NCBI GenBank assembly: GCA_001804865.1
Contig: MHBK01000071.1
Coordinates: 29,001 to 88,245 of the forward strand
Origin: Lentisphaerae bacterium GWF2_57_35
GTDB taxonomy: Bacteria; Verrucomicrobiota; Kiritimatiellia; CAIQIC01; GWF2-57-35
Direction of reading: 5' to 3'
DNA length: 59,245 bases
Shown here piece after piece: positions 36,501-44,267 of the stretch (the first letter of the stretch is position 1; the number at the start of each line of letters is the position of its first letter). The position numbers and the translations under genes were made by a program. The notes under the pieces were generated by a model. The model was not told the origin of the DNA. It saw nothing but the letters and a program-made list of their open reading frames with translations, and ran no database searches.

Positions 36501-37395
36501 CGAAAACATGTCGTACGTGTTCACCGGCGACGTTTGGGGCGAGAAAGTCGAGGGCCTTTACGAGCAGGCCGTCCAAGGCTCGGAGCTGATCCTGCGCACC
36601 TGGGCTTCCAACATGCTGAGCCCGCTGAGCAATCATCACGTTTATGAATATGCCGGCGGCCTCAACCTGGCCATCAAGACCGTCACCGGCAAGGAGGCGG
36701 AACTGGTCCTGAACGACGTACGCGACGAGCCGCGTCTGCGCAACTTCGAGGATGCCCTGCGCGTCGAATTCCATGCCACGCTCTTCAACAAAAAATGGAC
36801 TCAGGGCATGATGGAAAACGGCTACGCCGGAGCGGGCATGGTGGCCGAGTTGGTCAAGAATACGTTCGGCTGGAAGGTCACCCGTCCGGGCAGCATCGAC
36901 AACAACATCTGGAACCAGATTCACGAGATCTACGTCAAGGACCAGCACGGCCTCAAGCTTCGCGAATGGATGGACCGCGAAAATCCGCACGCGTTCCAAG
37001 AGATCGCCGCCACGCTGCTGGAATCGAATCGCAAGGGCTATTGGAAAACCGATCCAAAAACGCTGGACGATCTCGCCCGGCAGTATGCCGAATCGGTCGC
37101 CCATCATGGCGACTCCGGCGGCCTGGTGGGCGGGGGCAATCTGCAACTGCAAAAGCAAGTCGAACAACGCCTCGACGCACCAGGCGATCAGCCGTTGAAA
37201 GCCAACTACCAACGCGAAATCGCCCGGGCCAAAGGGAAACCGGGTCCTGATCGCGTCGCCGGGCCCAAGCTGGAGCCGCAAACAAAACAGGAGCAGGAAA
37301 CGGCCACGGCAACAAATCCCCTGCTGCTGGGCGCCATCGTCACCCTTCTGCTGCTTTGCGCCGGTTTTCGCAAAAAAATAGGGAGCCCGTCATGA
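33565..37395 (+). CDS. Exported CobN-like chelatase (HmuS-like haem-processing protein)
   Basis: 1276 residues. It has an N-terminal export signal (about 5-25: FFRWLVLGLSLLVPPAALA) and a C-terminal transmembrane anchor (about 1250-1268: LLLGAIVTLLLLCAGF), which cytosolic CobN does not have. The CobN/magnesium-chelatase H core is clear: HFGTHGSELLLPMKANGLS, IIDNAAEGALAKRRAYAVLI, DHLTPPIEGAGLSGALK, RPRIDVFIAISGTMRDNFP and NPHAFQEIAATLLESNRKGY. No CobS/CobT ATPase genes are present. In Bacteroidota, HmuS has this architecture and has been reported to remove iron from haem. Here it follows the receptor and overlaps the ExbB-like gene by ATGA. Metal direction (removal or insertion) and substrate are inferred from context. 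Confidence 0.85.
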   Translation: MIVYMRFFRWLVLGLSLLVPPAALAGGGSFLVIGAWDRALPVFERAAAETGIQARFISGDEAGQLTAQELKNLDVVLVLNLSPQTTGQLRDALLEARTTMPGLKILSLDQRDTQKDLDQAGVLEHDAAIPKYWRYTGVENLRRMIRYIQAKHLSQPGEVLPPVVVPDFGIYHPAASNLFGEINAYVQWAQSNGRLMENAPRVALLVQQSFVVTEDTKVYDAVIEAFEKRGIGIGVFFAAELSRLQELLSAWKPELLIDDAHASPAALQSASVMDIPHMKQIAMLRATMAEWEASPLGLPFQDVSLHLLTQELYGIIDPVVVGGLKVNLSGYRIHEPIPERIERLADRAQAWLNLRHKANADKRIAIVYYNKYLGQADLARGTPSGAFLDGPESLVRLLRAMKAQGYTIHRMPKDSAELIQWMKKEGRNIGNWAPGDLEQLVTNSSPEMITPKVYEGWFSTLSDKNRAAVTEKFGPAPGNQMIFVENGQKLVVLPKIDLGNVILMPQPARGPENDAKLLHDRSTPPPHQYLAFYWWLQKGFKADAIIHFGTHGSELLLPMKANGLSKDDYGDICIGAMPNITPWIIDNAAEGALAKRRAYAVLIDHLTPPIEGAGLSGALKNLDNDIDKFQGLEAGILKEKFRSSITEAAAKTDFGITTKDLLADDEIQSLAAKLHEIHNQIAPMKLHVLGEAPDEKHLPPFIVSMLGRKLLNELAGSDARARAEAMITRLIQKGSSPELPEKYEALAKDYLNRFTHTTNEIEYILHALAGRFVPPGPCNDPVRNPGAIPTGRNMYTVNPEEIPTKQAWEIGVALVDDLLKTHQLKKVAFDLNAFETMRDFGVMEAQILYLMGLRPIWDANNLAVDVEVIPAAELKRPRIDVFIAISGTMRDNFPSRIQLLDKAVRLVSAIDENDNFVRENTKNREKSLLERNFSPKMAEKYASARIFGQKPGEYGTKILYLIPKSGSWNSEQEVANVYIENMSYVFTGDVWGEKVEGLYEQAVQGSELILRTWASNMLSPLSNHHVYEYAGGLNLAIKTVTGKEAELVLNDVRDEPRLRNFEDALRVEFHATLFNKKWTQGMMENGYAGAGMVAELVKNTFGWKVTRPGSIDNNIWNQIHEIYVKDQHGLKLREWMDRENPHAFQEIAATLLESNRKGYWKTDPKTLDDLARQYAESVAHHGDSGGLVGGGNLQLQKQVEQRLDAPGDQPLKANYQREIARAKGKPGPDRVAGPKLEPQTKQEQETATATNPLLLGAIVTLLLLCAGFRKKIGSPS

Positions 37396-37964
37396 CCGAA
37401 CTTCTTTCCAAAATATTGCTCATCATCGCCAATACGCTGCTCATTCCGGTCATGCTGCTGCTGATCGGCTTCACCGCCCTGATGGTGGTTTATCTGGGCG
37501 GCCTGATTCGCGAAGCCTGGGAACGCAAACGGCACATCGGCGAATTCCGGCGATTGGTTGCCGACCTGAAAAGCCAGCCCTCGCGCACCGTGCGACGGGC
37601 CGACATTCCCGCCCGGTTCGGCTTGCCCGCCAAAATCATGAGCCGGCTCTCGCCCGGCAGCGTCGATAAGGACCTGGACGATGCGCATCTGTCCATGGAA
37701 GCCGCGCTCTCCAAGCTGAGCATCGGCATTCGCGTCGGACCCATGCTCGGCTTGATGGGGACGCTCATTCCCTTGGGCCCCGCCTTGATGGCCATGTCCG
37801 GCGGCAACATCGCGGCCCTGACGCAAAGTCTCGTGGTCGCCTTCACCACCACCGTAACCGGCCTGCTGATTGCCGGCGTCAGCTTTGTGATCTATACGAT
37901 CCGTCAACGCTGGTACGCACAGGATCTGAACGACCTCGAATTCGTCATCAAGCGGCTGGAATAA
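37392..37964 (+). CDS. MotA/TolQ/ExbB-family proton-channel protein (HmuU-like)
   Basis: 190 residues from ATG at 37392, chosen for the ATGA overlap with the previous stop and the GGGAG upstream. Three transmembrane segments: about 10-35 (IIANTLLIPVMLLLIGFTAL), about 115-140 (GPMLGLMGTLIPLGPALMAM, the conserved ExbB/TolQ helix) and about 150-175 (VAFTTTVTGLLIAGVSFVIY, with the TTxxGL Thr pair that lines the proton path). It would drive TonB or the exported chelatase. The partner DUF2149 protein follows 3 bases later. Confidence 0.85.
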   Translation: MTELLSKILLIIANTLLIPVMLLLIGFTALMVVYLGGLIREAWERKRHIGEFRRLVADLKSQPSRTVRRADIPARFGLPAKIMSRLSPGSVDKDLDDAHLSMEAALSKLSIGIRVGPMLGLMGTLIPLGPALMAMSGGNIAALTQSLVVAFTTTVTGLLIAGVSFVIYTIRQRWYAQDLNDLEFVIKRLE

Positions 37965-37967
37965 CTC

Positions 37968-38303
37968 ATGAAACGAAAACTGCGAAGACTCGGCCTGGAC
38001 GACGACGATCCGCTATCGGGCGTCGCCAATCTCTTCGATTTGGGCGTCGTGTTCGCGCTGGGCTTCATGCTGGCGCTTATTTCGTATATCGGGTTGCCCG
38101 AACTCGTCGCCAGGCAGGACATGACGCTGGTCAAGAATCCCGGCACGCCGCAGATGGAAATCATCCGGAAAAAGGGCACAAAGATCGAACGCTTCCGCCT
38201 GTCGAAAGACCGCCTCGGCGGCGAGGGAGAAAAGCTGGGAGTCGCCTACCGTCTCAAGTCGGGCGAGGTGGTTTATGTGCCGGAAGAGAATGAGCCCCCT
38301 TAA
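37968..38303 (+). CDS. DUF2149 family membrane protein (HmuV-like)
   Basis: 111 residues. The opening DDDDPLSGVANLFDLGVVFA and one transmembrane helix (about 25-47) are the family signature, followed by a basic soluble part ending in EVVYVPEENEPP. Such proteins accompany CobN-like and ExbB-like proteins in hmu-type loci and act, by analogy with ExbD, as channel partner. Last gene of the uptake cluster; no clear terminator follows. Confidence 0.8.
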   Translation: MKRKLRRLGLDDDDPLSGVANLFDLGVVFALGFMLALISYIGLPELVARQDMTLVKNPGTPQMEIIRKKGTKIERFRLSKDRLGGEGEKLGVAYRLKSGEVVYVPEENEPP

Positions 38304-38407
38304 CATCAAGTTGCTTTCACGGTAACTTTAGGCCGTACCAAGCGATGCGCAAGGGCCATCCTTATAAGGAGCCGTGAGTTATCAAACTGGATCCCGAAGT
38401 TGAACGG

Positions 38408-38965
38408 GTGGTAGGGAGTCAGAATCACAAGGAAACCTTCTGTTCCCAATGCGGACGGTTTATTGGCTCCTGGGAAATCTGTCCATTCTGCCGTCGTTAC
38501 AATCCCAAGCGCTTGTCCGTGCGCATTATCAAGTACAGCATGCCCATTTTGACCGTTCTGGGCCTCATTTTCCTGGGATTCCTGGGCAAGAAATACGGCG
38601 TTCAAGACGCCCAGATTTCCGAACTGGGCCGCAAGTCCAATTTTGCGCAGGTGGTCATTCACGGGCGCATCAGCGACGAGGTGCGGCTCCATTCTGCGGC
38701 CAAAGACTCTCCGGGAGAAGCCAGCAGCCTGGAGTTCGACGTGGACGACGGTACGGGCATCCTTCGCATCCGGTGTTATGAAGATACCGTGGAGGAATTG
38801 CTGGCTGCCGGCAAGATTCCAGCCCGGGGCGACAACGTCCGGCTGGTCGGCAGCTACCAGTTCAAAGCCAAACGCGCGTTTGCCATCCTGGGTTCCGCGG
38901 CAGACCTGACCATCCGAACAAGCGCCGATGAGGCAAACCGGAAAAAAGACCATGACGGAAACTGA
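38408..38965 (+). CDS. Zinc-ribbon, single-TM, OB-fold protein 1
   Basis: 185 residues from GTG at 38408. Zinc ribbon CSQC...CPFC at about 12-30, one transmembrane helix (about 42-60: YSMPILTVLGLIFLGFLG), then a beta-rich region (about 75-175: VVIHGRISDEVRL, FDVDDGTGILRIRCY, GDNVRLVGSYQFKAKRAFAI) with the pattern of an OB-fold. The start is uncertain: AAGGAG at 38367-38372 would suit translation from about 38378-38381, but the codons there are GTT and ATC; the frame is open and sensible (KLDPEVERVVGSQ) from there. Function unknown. Overlaps the next gene by 14 bases, with which it shares architecture. Confidence 0.7.
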   Translation: MVGSQNHKETFCSQCGRFIGSWEICPFCRRYNPKRLSVRIIKYSMPILTVLGLIFLGFLGKKYGVQDAQISELGRKSNFAQVVIHGRISDEVRLHSAAKDSPGEASSLEFDVDDGTGILRIRCYEDTVEELLAAGKIPARGDNVRLVGSYQFKAKRAFAILGSAADLTIRTSADEANRKKDHDGN

Positions 38966-39821
38966 CCACAGCATATGCCCCAGTTGCGGCAAGCCGAATC
39001 CGGCGGATGCAAAAATTTGCCGGTTTTGCACGGCCGGCATGAAGAAACGCGTATCCGTCGTCGCATTTTTTGGGGTGGGCATTTTCCTGCTTCTAATCGT
39101 CGCGATCGCCCATTTCTCCGCCGCCATCCGCTACCGCCCGAATTACATAGCCATTCACCATTTGACCGCCGCCCGAAATTTCGACCGCGTACGCGTGTTG
39201 GGCCGGGTGGAGAACGTCTCCGTCACGAGGGGGCCTTACGGGAGCAAGAAAGTCCGGATCGGCTTGGCGGCCGCCAACGCGTCCGACCGTTCGCCCGAAC
39301 ATCGCATCAGCGTGCGCCTTGAAGGCGAACCGGCCCTGGAATTCCTCGCAAAGGAAAATGCGATCGCCCGGGGCGATCTGATCGAAGTGGCCGCGTCGTT
39401 GTATGCCGGAGAGAATTACCGGCACCTCAGCGTCGGCGGAGCCCAATTTATCCAGCTCAAGGAAAAAGGCACGGAGGAAGCGTCTCGCCCGGAAACGCCG
39501 CGCGCCGACGATTCCAACCGGGTCAGCGTCCGGGAACTGCTGGAGCAGCCGGGCGCCTACTCCAATCGAGTCGTTTTCGTGCCCAAGGCCCTCGTCCTCA
39601 ACGTATCGACGTCCTGGCCGTCCTTCCAAATCGCGGACCCGGGCGAGACCAACCGCTCCCTGATCGTGTTCGGATACGAGCCGAACAACCTGCGCCCGGG
39701 GCTCATGGTCTCCATTCGCGGGCGCTTTGAGTTTTACGCCAAAAAAGGATATTGGGAAATCACGACCCGGCGCGGCGACCGCCGCGCGGTATGGGTTCAC
39801 AAGGAAAAGACGAGCGAGTAA
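38952..39821 (+). CDS. Zinc-ribbon, single-TM, OB-fold protein 2
   Basis: 289 residues from ATG at 38952 (MTETDHSICPSCG). Zinc ribbon CPSC...CRFC at 9-25, one transmembrane helix (about 32-55: VAFFGVGIFLLLIVAIAHF), a first OB-like domain (about 72-165: NFDRVRVLGRVENV, RISVRLEGEPALEFL, ARGDLIEVAASLYAG) and a second (about 190-280: PGAYSNRVVFVPKALVLNVS, GLMVSIRGRFEFYAKKGYWE). Paralogous to the preceding protein with one extra OB unit. The OB domains should face the outside of the inner membrane if the ribbon is cytosolic. Followed 3 bases later by the TctA-like gene. No named function is known to me. Confidence 0.7.
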   Translation: MTETDHSICPSCGKPNPADAKICRFCTAGMKKRVSVVAFFGVGIFLLLIVAIAHFSAAIRYRPNYIAIHHLTAARNFDRVRVLGRVENVSVTRGPYGSKKVRIGLAAANASDRSPEHRISVRLEGEPALEFLAKENAIARGDLIEVAASLYAGENYRHLSVGGAQFIQLKEKGTEEASRPETPRADDSNRVSVRELLEQPGAYSNRVVFVPKALVLNVSTSWPSFQIADPGETNRSLIVFGYEPNNLRPGLMVSIRGRFEFYAKKGYWEITTRRGDRRAVWVHKEKTSE

Positions 39822-39824
39822 ACC

Positions 39825-41162
39825 ATGGATAGCGCCTACATCGTTGCCTGTTGCCTGATCGCCCTCGCCGGCGTGGGAATCGCCGCGGTTTTCTCCATCA
39901 TTCCCGGCCTGCATATTTATAACGTCATTGCCTTCACGATGCTGATCGCGTTTGCGTTCATCGACATTTTCAAGAGTCTGGATCCGATGTTTACGACGTG
40001 CTTCATCATGGGCATGGTGGTGGGCTTCTCGGTGCTGTTCACCGTCTCCAGCCAGTTCTTTCAGCCGTGCGACGAGAGTTTTCGCTCGGTCATGCTGCCG
40101 CACGAGCGGTTCCTTTTCGAAGGCCGGGGCTATGAGGCCATCATGCTGGGCGGGGTTGGATCGATGGTCGCCCTGCTGTTTATTGCCGGGTTGTTCCCCT
40201 TCCTGACGTACCCGATCGGCTTGCTGCGCGAGTTGCTCCGTCCGCACATCTACTGGATACTGGGGCTGGTCATCGCCTTCGTCCTGATCAGCGAATGGCC
40301 CAAGGATCACGGGGTCGGCCAGACCGTCTGGCAACGCATGGCCGACGGCTGGGGCCAGATGGGCATGGGGCTGTTCACCTTCATCGCCGCGAGCATTCTG
40401 GGCATATTTATTTTCTGCAACACCATCATCCCGGTACAGAGCGCCTTCCAATCCCTGATGCCCGTTTTCATCGGGCTCTTCGCCCTTTCCAGCCAGATCA
40501 TGACGGTCATCACCAAGGCGACGATCCCGCCGCAGCACATCGCGCCGTCCCTGGAAATGGCTTCGCACGATGTGGCGCGCGGCTCCATGACCGGCCTCGT
40601 GGCGGGCATGTTCTCCTGCCTGACTCCCGGCCTGACGCCCGGCCCCGCGCTGCTGATGAGCGCCCATGCGACCGCCTCGTCCGGCGAAAAGCAGTTCATC
40701 ATCGGCGGCGGCGCGGCGCGCGTGCTTTATTACATCGGCGCGTTGGTGTTGTTCTTCATGCCGGACGTCTACATGCGCCGCGGCGGGGCGGCCATCAACA
40801 TCAGCCTGTTCTTCGTGCCGGAGACCGTGGAGCAATACTACCTGATCTCCGGCGTCATCGCGCTCACCGGCGCGGTCTCGCTCCTGATGCTGCCGGTCTA
40901 CGCCCGCCTCTGCGCCGGAATTACGCGACGCGTGGATTTCCGCTGGATATCCGGCGGTTCCGTCGTGTTGCTGACGGTGATGGTGGCGGCCATCACGGGC
41001 TGGCGCGGCGTGGTCCTGATGCTGGTGGCCACGGCGCTGGGCCTGGTGCCCAATGTGTGGCATACGCGCCGCATTCCCTTGCTGGCGGTGCTGATGGTGC
41101 CCGTCAGCCTGAACATGGCGGGCGTGGGCGACAAGGTCGCGGCATGGCTGGGCTTCAGATAG
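39825..41162 (+). CDS. TctA-like (DUF112) polytopic membrane protein
   Basis: 445 residues with about ten to twelve transmembrane helices. GIAAVFSIIPGLHIYNVIAF near the N-terminus and GMFSCLTPGLTPGPALLMSA in the middle are the two Pro-Gly-rich re-entrant motifs of the TctA/DUF112 permease family. Canonical TctA works with TctB and a periplasmic TctC to take up tricarboxylates; neither is here, and this version is closest to the variant I associate mainly with archaea. Tightly packed with the OB-fold proteins and the YdjM-like gene, so substrate cannot be assumed to be citrate. Confidence 0.75.
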   Translation: MDSAYIVACCLIALAGVGIAAVFSIIPGLHIYNVIAFTMLIAFAFIDIFKSLDPMFTTCFIMGMVVGFSVLFTVSSQFFQPCDESFRSVMLPHERFLFEGRGYEAIMLGGVGSMVALLFIAGLFPFLTYPIGLLRELLRPHIYWILGLVIAFVLISEWPKDHGVGQTVWQRMADGWGQMGMGLFTFIAASILGIFIFCNTIIPVQSAFQSLMPVFIGLFALSSQIMTVITKATIPPQHIAPSLEMASHDVARGSMTGLVAGMFSCLTPGLTPGPALLMSAHATASSGEKQFIIGGGAARVLYYIGALVLFFMPDVYMRRGGAAINISLFFVPETVEQYYLISGVIALTGAVSLLMLPVYARLCAGITRRVDFRWISGGSVVLLTVMVAAITGWRGVVLMLVATALGLVPNVWHTRRIPLLAVLMVPVSLNMAGVGDKVAAWLGFR

Positions 41163-41173
41163 GAAGGAACGAG

Positions 41174-42400
41174 ATGAAAGGCATTACCCATTTTTTGACC
41201 GGAGTAGCCACCGCCTCCTGCTTCCCCCTGGCCATCCAAACTGCGTTTACCGACAAGTCTTATTTGATCGTCCTCGGCGGAGTCTGCGGCATTCTGTGCG
41301 ACACGCTGGACTTCAAATTTGCCCGCTATTTCTGGAAACACGACTACCGGGTGCGACTGACCGAGGATAATTTGGATCCCAAGATCCCGGCGGAAGCCGT
41401 CGCCCGGGCGCTGGACGAAGCCGCCGAAAAAGGCAGGCCCGTGCGCATCAAACTGGACATCCTGCGCTACTCCACCAACTACTATCGCACCTACACCGTG
41501 ATGATCGACGACCAGCGCAAGGAAGTGACCTGCACGATCGGGGCGCTCAAAACCATGAGCCACAGCATGGCCCGCGGGGAAAATATGCCCAGCGATGCGG
41601 CCCGTCGCCGCGCCATCCAGGAAAAAGGCCCCGCCGCCGTCATGGAGCAGCTTGCGCGCGAGACCCCGGGCCTGCCCGACACCCTGCCGGACTCCAACCT
41701 TTCCCATGTCGCGAAATTCAAGACCGACATCAACAACACCTACTATCTGGATTCCGAGGTGGGCATCTTCTCCGGGCCCGATTACGAATTCACGCCGCAG
41801 AAGGACGGCAAGGTCCGCGTCGATTTCATCCCCTGGCACCGACGCTGGACGCACAGCCTTACCCTGGGACTCCTGCTGGGACCGCTCGGCTTCGCCCTGT
41901 TCGCGAATTGGGGGGCTCTGTTCGACGGCAATCTGGCGGGGTTTGCCAATGCCTACGCCCTCAACGCCTTCTTCATCGCCATTCTGGCGTTCTGGAGTCA
42001 TATCGCCGTGGACCAGACCGGACATCTCGGCTCCAATCTGTTTCCCCCGTTCACCAAAAGCCGCTCGCTGGGCTGGCGATGGTGCACCTCGGCCTCCCCC
42101 TTCTCCAATCAGATGGTCAACTTTATTTCCCTGTCCATCATCCTTTGGAACCTCAACGTCTACGCGCCCAAACCCGTCTTCACCCTGCCCTGGGCGCGCG
42201 GTCTGGCCGGAGGATTCGGCGATCCGGTCTATTACCTGGTTTCGCTCTTGAACTACGCCTCGGTCTGCGTCGCCCTCCCGCTGCTGGTCATTTATCTGAT
42301 CGTGCGCTTCTACCGCCGCCGCTACTTCGCCTCAGGCCAAATTCAACTGGAAGAAGGCTATTCCGGCGAAGACTACGCCGGCGGGGCCGGAGATCTGTAA
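41174..42400 (+). CDS. YdjM/YbcI-like membrane-bound metal-dependent hydrolase
   Basis: 408 residues from ATG at 41174, preceded by AGGAAGGAAC; longer in-frame extension upstream is only the shadow of the TctA-like gene. N-terminal GITHFLTGVATASCFPLA, then an inserted soluble region (about 60-215), then the family motif WHRRWTHSLTLGLLLG and the second His-Asp site HIAVDQTGHLGSNLF, each beside transmembrane helices. In the family these residues bind metal. Last gene of a four-gene membrane cluster, followed by a bidirectional terminator. Substrate unknown. Confidence 0.75.
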   Translation: MKGITHFLTGVATASCFPLAIQTAFTDKSYLIVLGGVCGILCDTLDFKFARYFWKHDYRVRLTEDNLDPKIPAEAVARALDEAAEKGRPVRIKLDILRYSTNYYRTYTVMIDDQRKEVTCTIGALKTMSHSMARGENMPSDAARRRAIQEKGPAAVMEQLARETPGLPDTLPDSNLSHVAKFKTDINNTYYLDSEVGIFSGPDYEFTPQKDGKVRVDFIPWHRRWTHSLTLGLLLGPLGFALFANWGALFDGNLAGFANAYALNAFFIAILAFWSHIAVDQTGHLGSNLFPPFTKSRSLGWRWCTSASPFSNQMVNFISLSIILWNLNVYAPKPVFTLPWARGLAGGFGDPVYYLVSLLNYASVCVALPLLVIYLIVRFYRRRYFASGQIQLEEGYSGEDYAGGAGDL

Positions 42401-42479
42401 AGAATTGCCGAATGCCGATTGCCGAATTTATTGACCTAAAACAACTTCCTAGTCGATCAGCGTGTTGCGGCGCAACAAA

Positions 42480-42509
42480 AAAACGGGCGGGCCGAAGCCC
42501 GCCCGTTTT
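42480..42509. terminator. Bidirectional terminator between convergent genes
   Basis: CGGGCGGGC-cgaa-GCCCGCCCG forms a 9-bp GC stem with AAAA before and TTTT after it; on the minus strand a run of seven T follows. It ends both the membrane cluster and the secreted carbohydrate-binding gene. Confidence 0.9.
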
Positions 42510-42531
42510 GGCGATACGAAATGCCAACGCG

Positions 42532-44058
42532 TTATTGGAAACGCACTTCGTCGAGATAGAAGGTTCCGTTGTTGCCGATGCCGGACGCCTCGATGACTAC
42601 GATGGCATACTTCGCCTGCGCCGGCGCCGCGCCGCTGACGCTTTGTAGGCTCCAGCTATCCGCAGACAGTCCGGACAGACTCACGGAGTTGACGCTCAAT
42701 TGGTTGTTGTCCCCGTCATACCATTCGATGGACAAGGCCGCGTCCGGGGAGGTCCAGGCGCTTTCCCGGAAGAACCGGCCGGAAGCCGTGTACGTGACGC
42801 CGGCGGTGACCGGGCAGTGCTGCCACCAGCCGCCGTAGTTCAGGCCGCTCCAGGCGCCGAGGATCGTCGCGGAATAGGAACCCGCATACGGCTTCCAATT
42901 CTTGCGCGCCGCCGAGCCCCACAAGCCGCCGCCATCGTTGTACCAACGCAAGGCTTTGTCGCCGACCCCATACACGCCCGACTCAAACCCGCCGTTGCGA
43001 ATCCCGTTATCCGAGGCCGGCACATATTCCATCAGGCTGATGGCATCGACGTACATGGCGCCGGATGCGCCAACGCCGTTAGCCTGCACCATTACGTGAG
43101 CATATTCTTCGCTGCCATGGGTCGGACGAGGAACGCGGAATGAATTACGAACCCACTGCCCCTGGGTCAGATTCGTTACCGTGAAATGATAGGTGTTCAT
43201 CGTATACTGCCGCCAGTGCCATTCCACACTGATCCGGACGTCCGAAGCTGTCCAGCCGTTGTCCACATAGAACCACGCCGCGACTTCCTGATCCACATCG
43301 CGACTGGTTCGGTAGGGATCGCCGATCCAGAATCCACCATTGTCATATCCGCCCCAGGTCCCCTTGATCATGGTCGACCAACCATCGCCATCGCGCTGAT
43401 TCCAATCCGTCCGATCGGCTCCGTTCCACTCGTTCCAGGCGCCCTGAAAGAATCCGCCGTTGGGCACTGAACCAAAGGAACTGACCGAGGCATCGATCGC
43501 GCCAAAAGCGACATCGTCCATATACAACGCACCCCAGGGGCCGATTCCGTCGGCCGTCAGAACGACGTGCGCGTGATTGGCGGTGGCGGGCGCTTTGGCC
43601 GCGAGGATTTTCTTCACCCAAACGCCTTGGGCAAAGGCGCCCAGGGGCAATTGGGATGACGAAAGCAATTGGGCGTCCTGGTACCATTCGATTTTCAACA
43701 TGCAGGACGAGGCGGCCCAGACGTTGTCCATCAGGAACCAAGCCGAGAGTTCGTACCTCGCATTGCCTTGCACCGGACCGGCGTACTGCCAAGTCCCGGC
43801 ATAGGTGAACCCACCCCAATTTCCCTTAAAGAGATTGGCATACCCGTCGCCATCATGATTATTCCAACCGGTTCGAGCCGAACCACCCCACATGCCGCCA
43901 TCCCCCGATTCCCAATGTGCGGCAAAATCCGGAGTACTTCCTTGCTGATTAAAACCGCCATTTAAAACCTGACTGCCGAAGCCGGCTTGCGCGGAAGTGG
44001 CGGCGGCGAGAAGAACAACGGCGAGACCTTTTGCGATACGTGAACGATGGATATGCAT
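42532..44058 (-). CDS. Secreted protein of three tandem carbohydrate-binding-like modules
   Basis: 508 residues from ATG at 44058, preceded by AGGAGGG. Signal peptide about 1-25 (LAVVLLAAATSAQA). Three repeats of about 160 residues each open with NGGF (VLNGGFNQQG, VPNGGFFQGA, IRNGGFESGV), contain GxWGGxxxxGxW and end with GALYMDDV, GAMYVDAI or GTFYLDEV. This is the jelly-roll pattern of CBM4/9-like domains. No catalytic domain is present, so it is probably a polysaccharide-binding or surface-display protein. A LacI-type operator lies 31 bases upstream of the ATG, suggesting sugar-dependent control. Beside AraC and GH31 genes. Confidence 0.75.
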   Translation of the reverse strand: MHIHRSRIAKGLAVVLLAAATSAQAGFGSQVLNGGFNQQGSTPDFAAHWESGDGGMWGGSARTGWNNHDGDGYANLFKGNWGGFTYAGTWQYAGPVQGNARYELSAWFLMDNVWAASSCMLKIEWYQDAQLLSSSQLPLGAFAQGVWVKKILAAKAPATANHAHVVLTADGIGPWGALYMDDVAFGAIDASVSSFGSVPNGGFFQGAWNEWNGADRTDWNQRDGDGWSTMIKGTWGGYDNGGFWIGDPYRTSRDVDQEVAAWFYVDNGWTASDVRISVEWHWRQYTMNTYHFTVTNLTQGQWVRNSFRVPRPTHGSEEYAHVMVQANGVGASGAMYVDAISLMEYVPASDNGIRNGGFESGVYGVGDKALRWYNDGGGLWGSAARKNWKPYAGSYSATILGAWSGLNYGGWWQHCPVTAGVTYTASGRFFRESAWTSPDAALSIEWYDGDNNQLSVNSVSLSGLSADSWSLQSVSGAAPAQAKYAIVVIEASGIGNNGTFYLDEVRFQ

Positions 44059-44088
44059 TAACCCTCCTATTGTGTTGGCTGCACCCAG

Positions 44089-44102
44089 TGTTATCGATAA
44101 CA
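44089..44102. promoter_or_regulatory. LacI/GalR-family operator-like palindrome
   Basis: TGTTATCGATAACA is a perfect 14-base palindrome with the central CG typical of LacI-family operators and fits the cre consensus TGNNANCGNTNNCA. It lies 31-44 bases before the start of the triple-module gene, where bound repressor would block transcription. The regulator is not identifiable here. A related pair of half-sites (CGATAA-G-TTATCG) is at 44255-44267. Confidence 0.6.
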
Positions 44103-44173
44103 TACCAGCAATTTACTGACTATTTTTTTAATGTCAATTCTTTCGGATTATGAATTCGTTTTACACGATTCCT

Positions 44174-44231
44174 GGAGGGTTCCGCCTTGTCGGAACCTTC
44201 TTCTTCCGGTCGCGACGGAGCGCGCCCCTCC
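44174..44231. repeat. 58-bp palindromic repeat, copy A
   Basis: GGAGGG/CCCTCC outer stem, inner hairpin GGTTCCG...CGGAACC, and a right arm CGGTCGCGACGGAGCGCG followed by CCCCTCC. Differs from copy C (59014-59071) at about five of 58 positions; its right 25 bases are identical in copy B (48888-48946). Intergenic, non-coding, REP-like. Confidence 0.8.
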
Positions 44232-44267
44232 AAAATAGGGATCTACCGGCAAATCGATAAGTTATCG

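Noticed and set aside
39093..41063. 656-codon minus-strand frame across the OB-fold and TctA-like genes
   Set aside because: Extremely rich in His, Gln, Asp and Arg, typical of a reverse-strand shadow of hydrophobic codons; the plus-strand genes explain the region.
40295..41173. Upstream extension of the YdjM-like gene
   Set aside because: In this part the frame only mirrors the TctA-like gene; the real start is ATG 41174 with AGGAAGG upstream and family sequence from MKGITHF.
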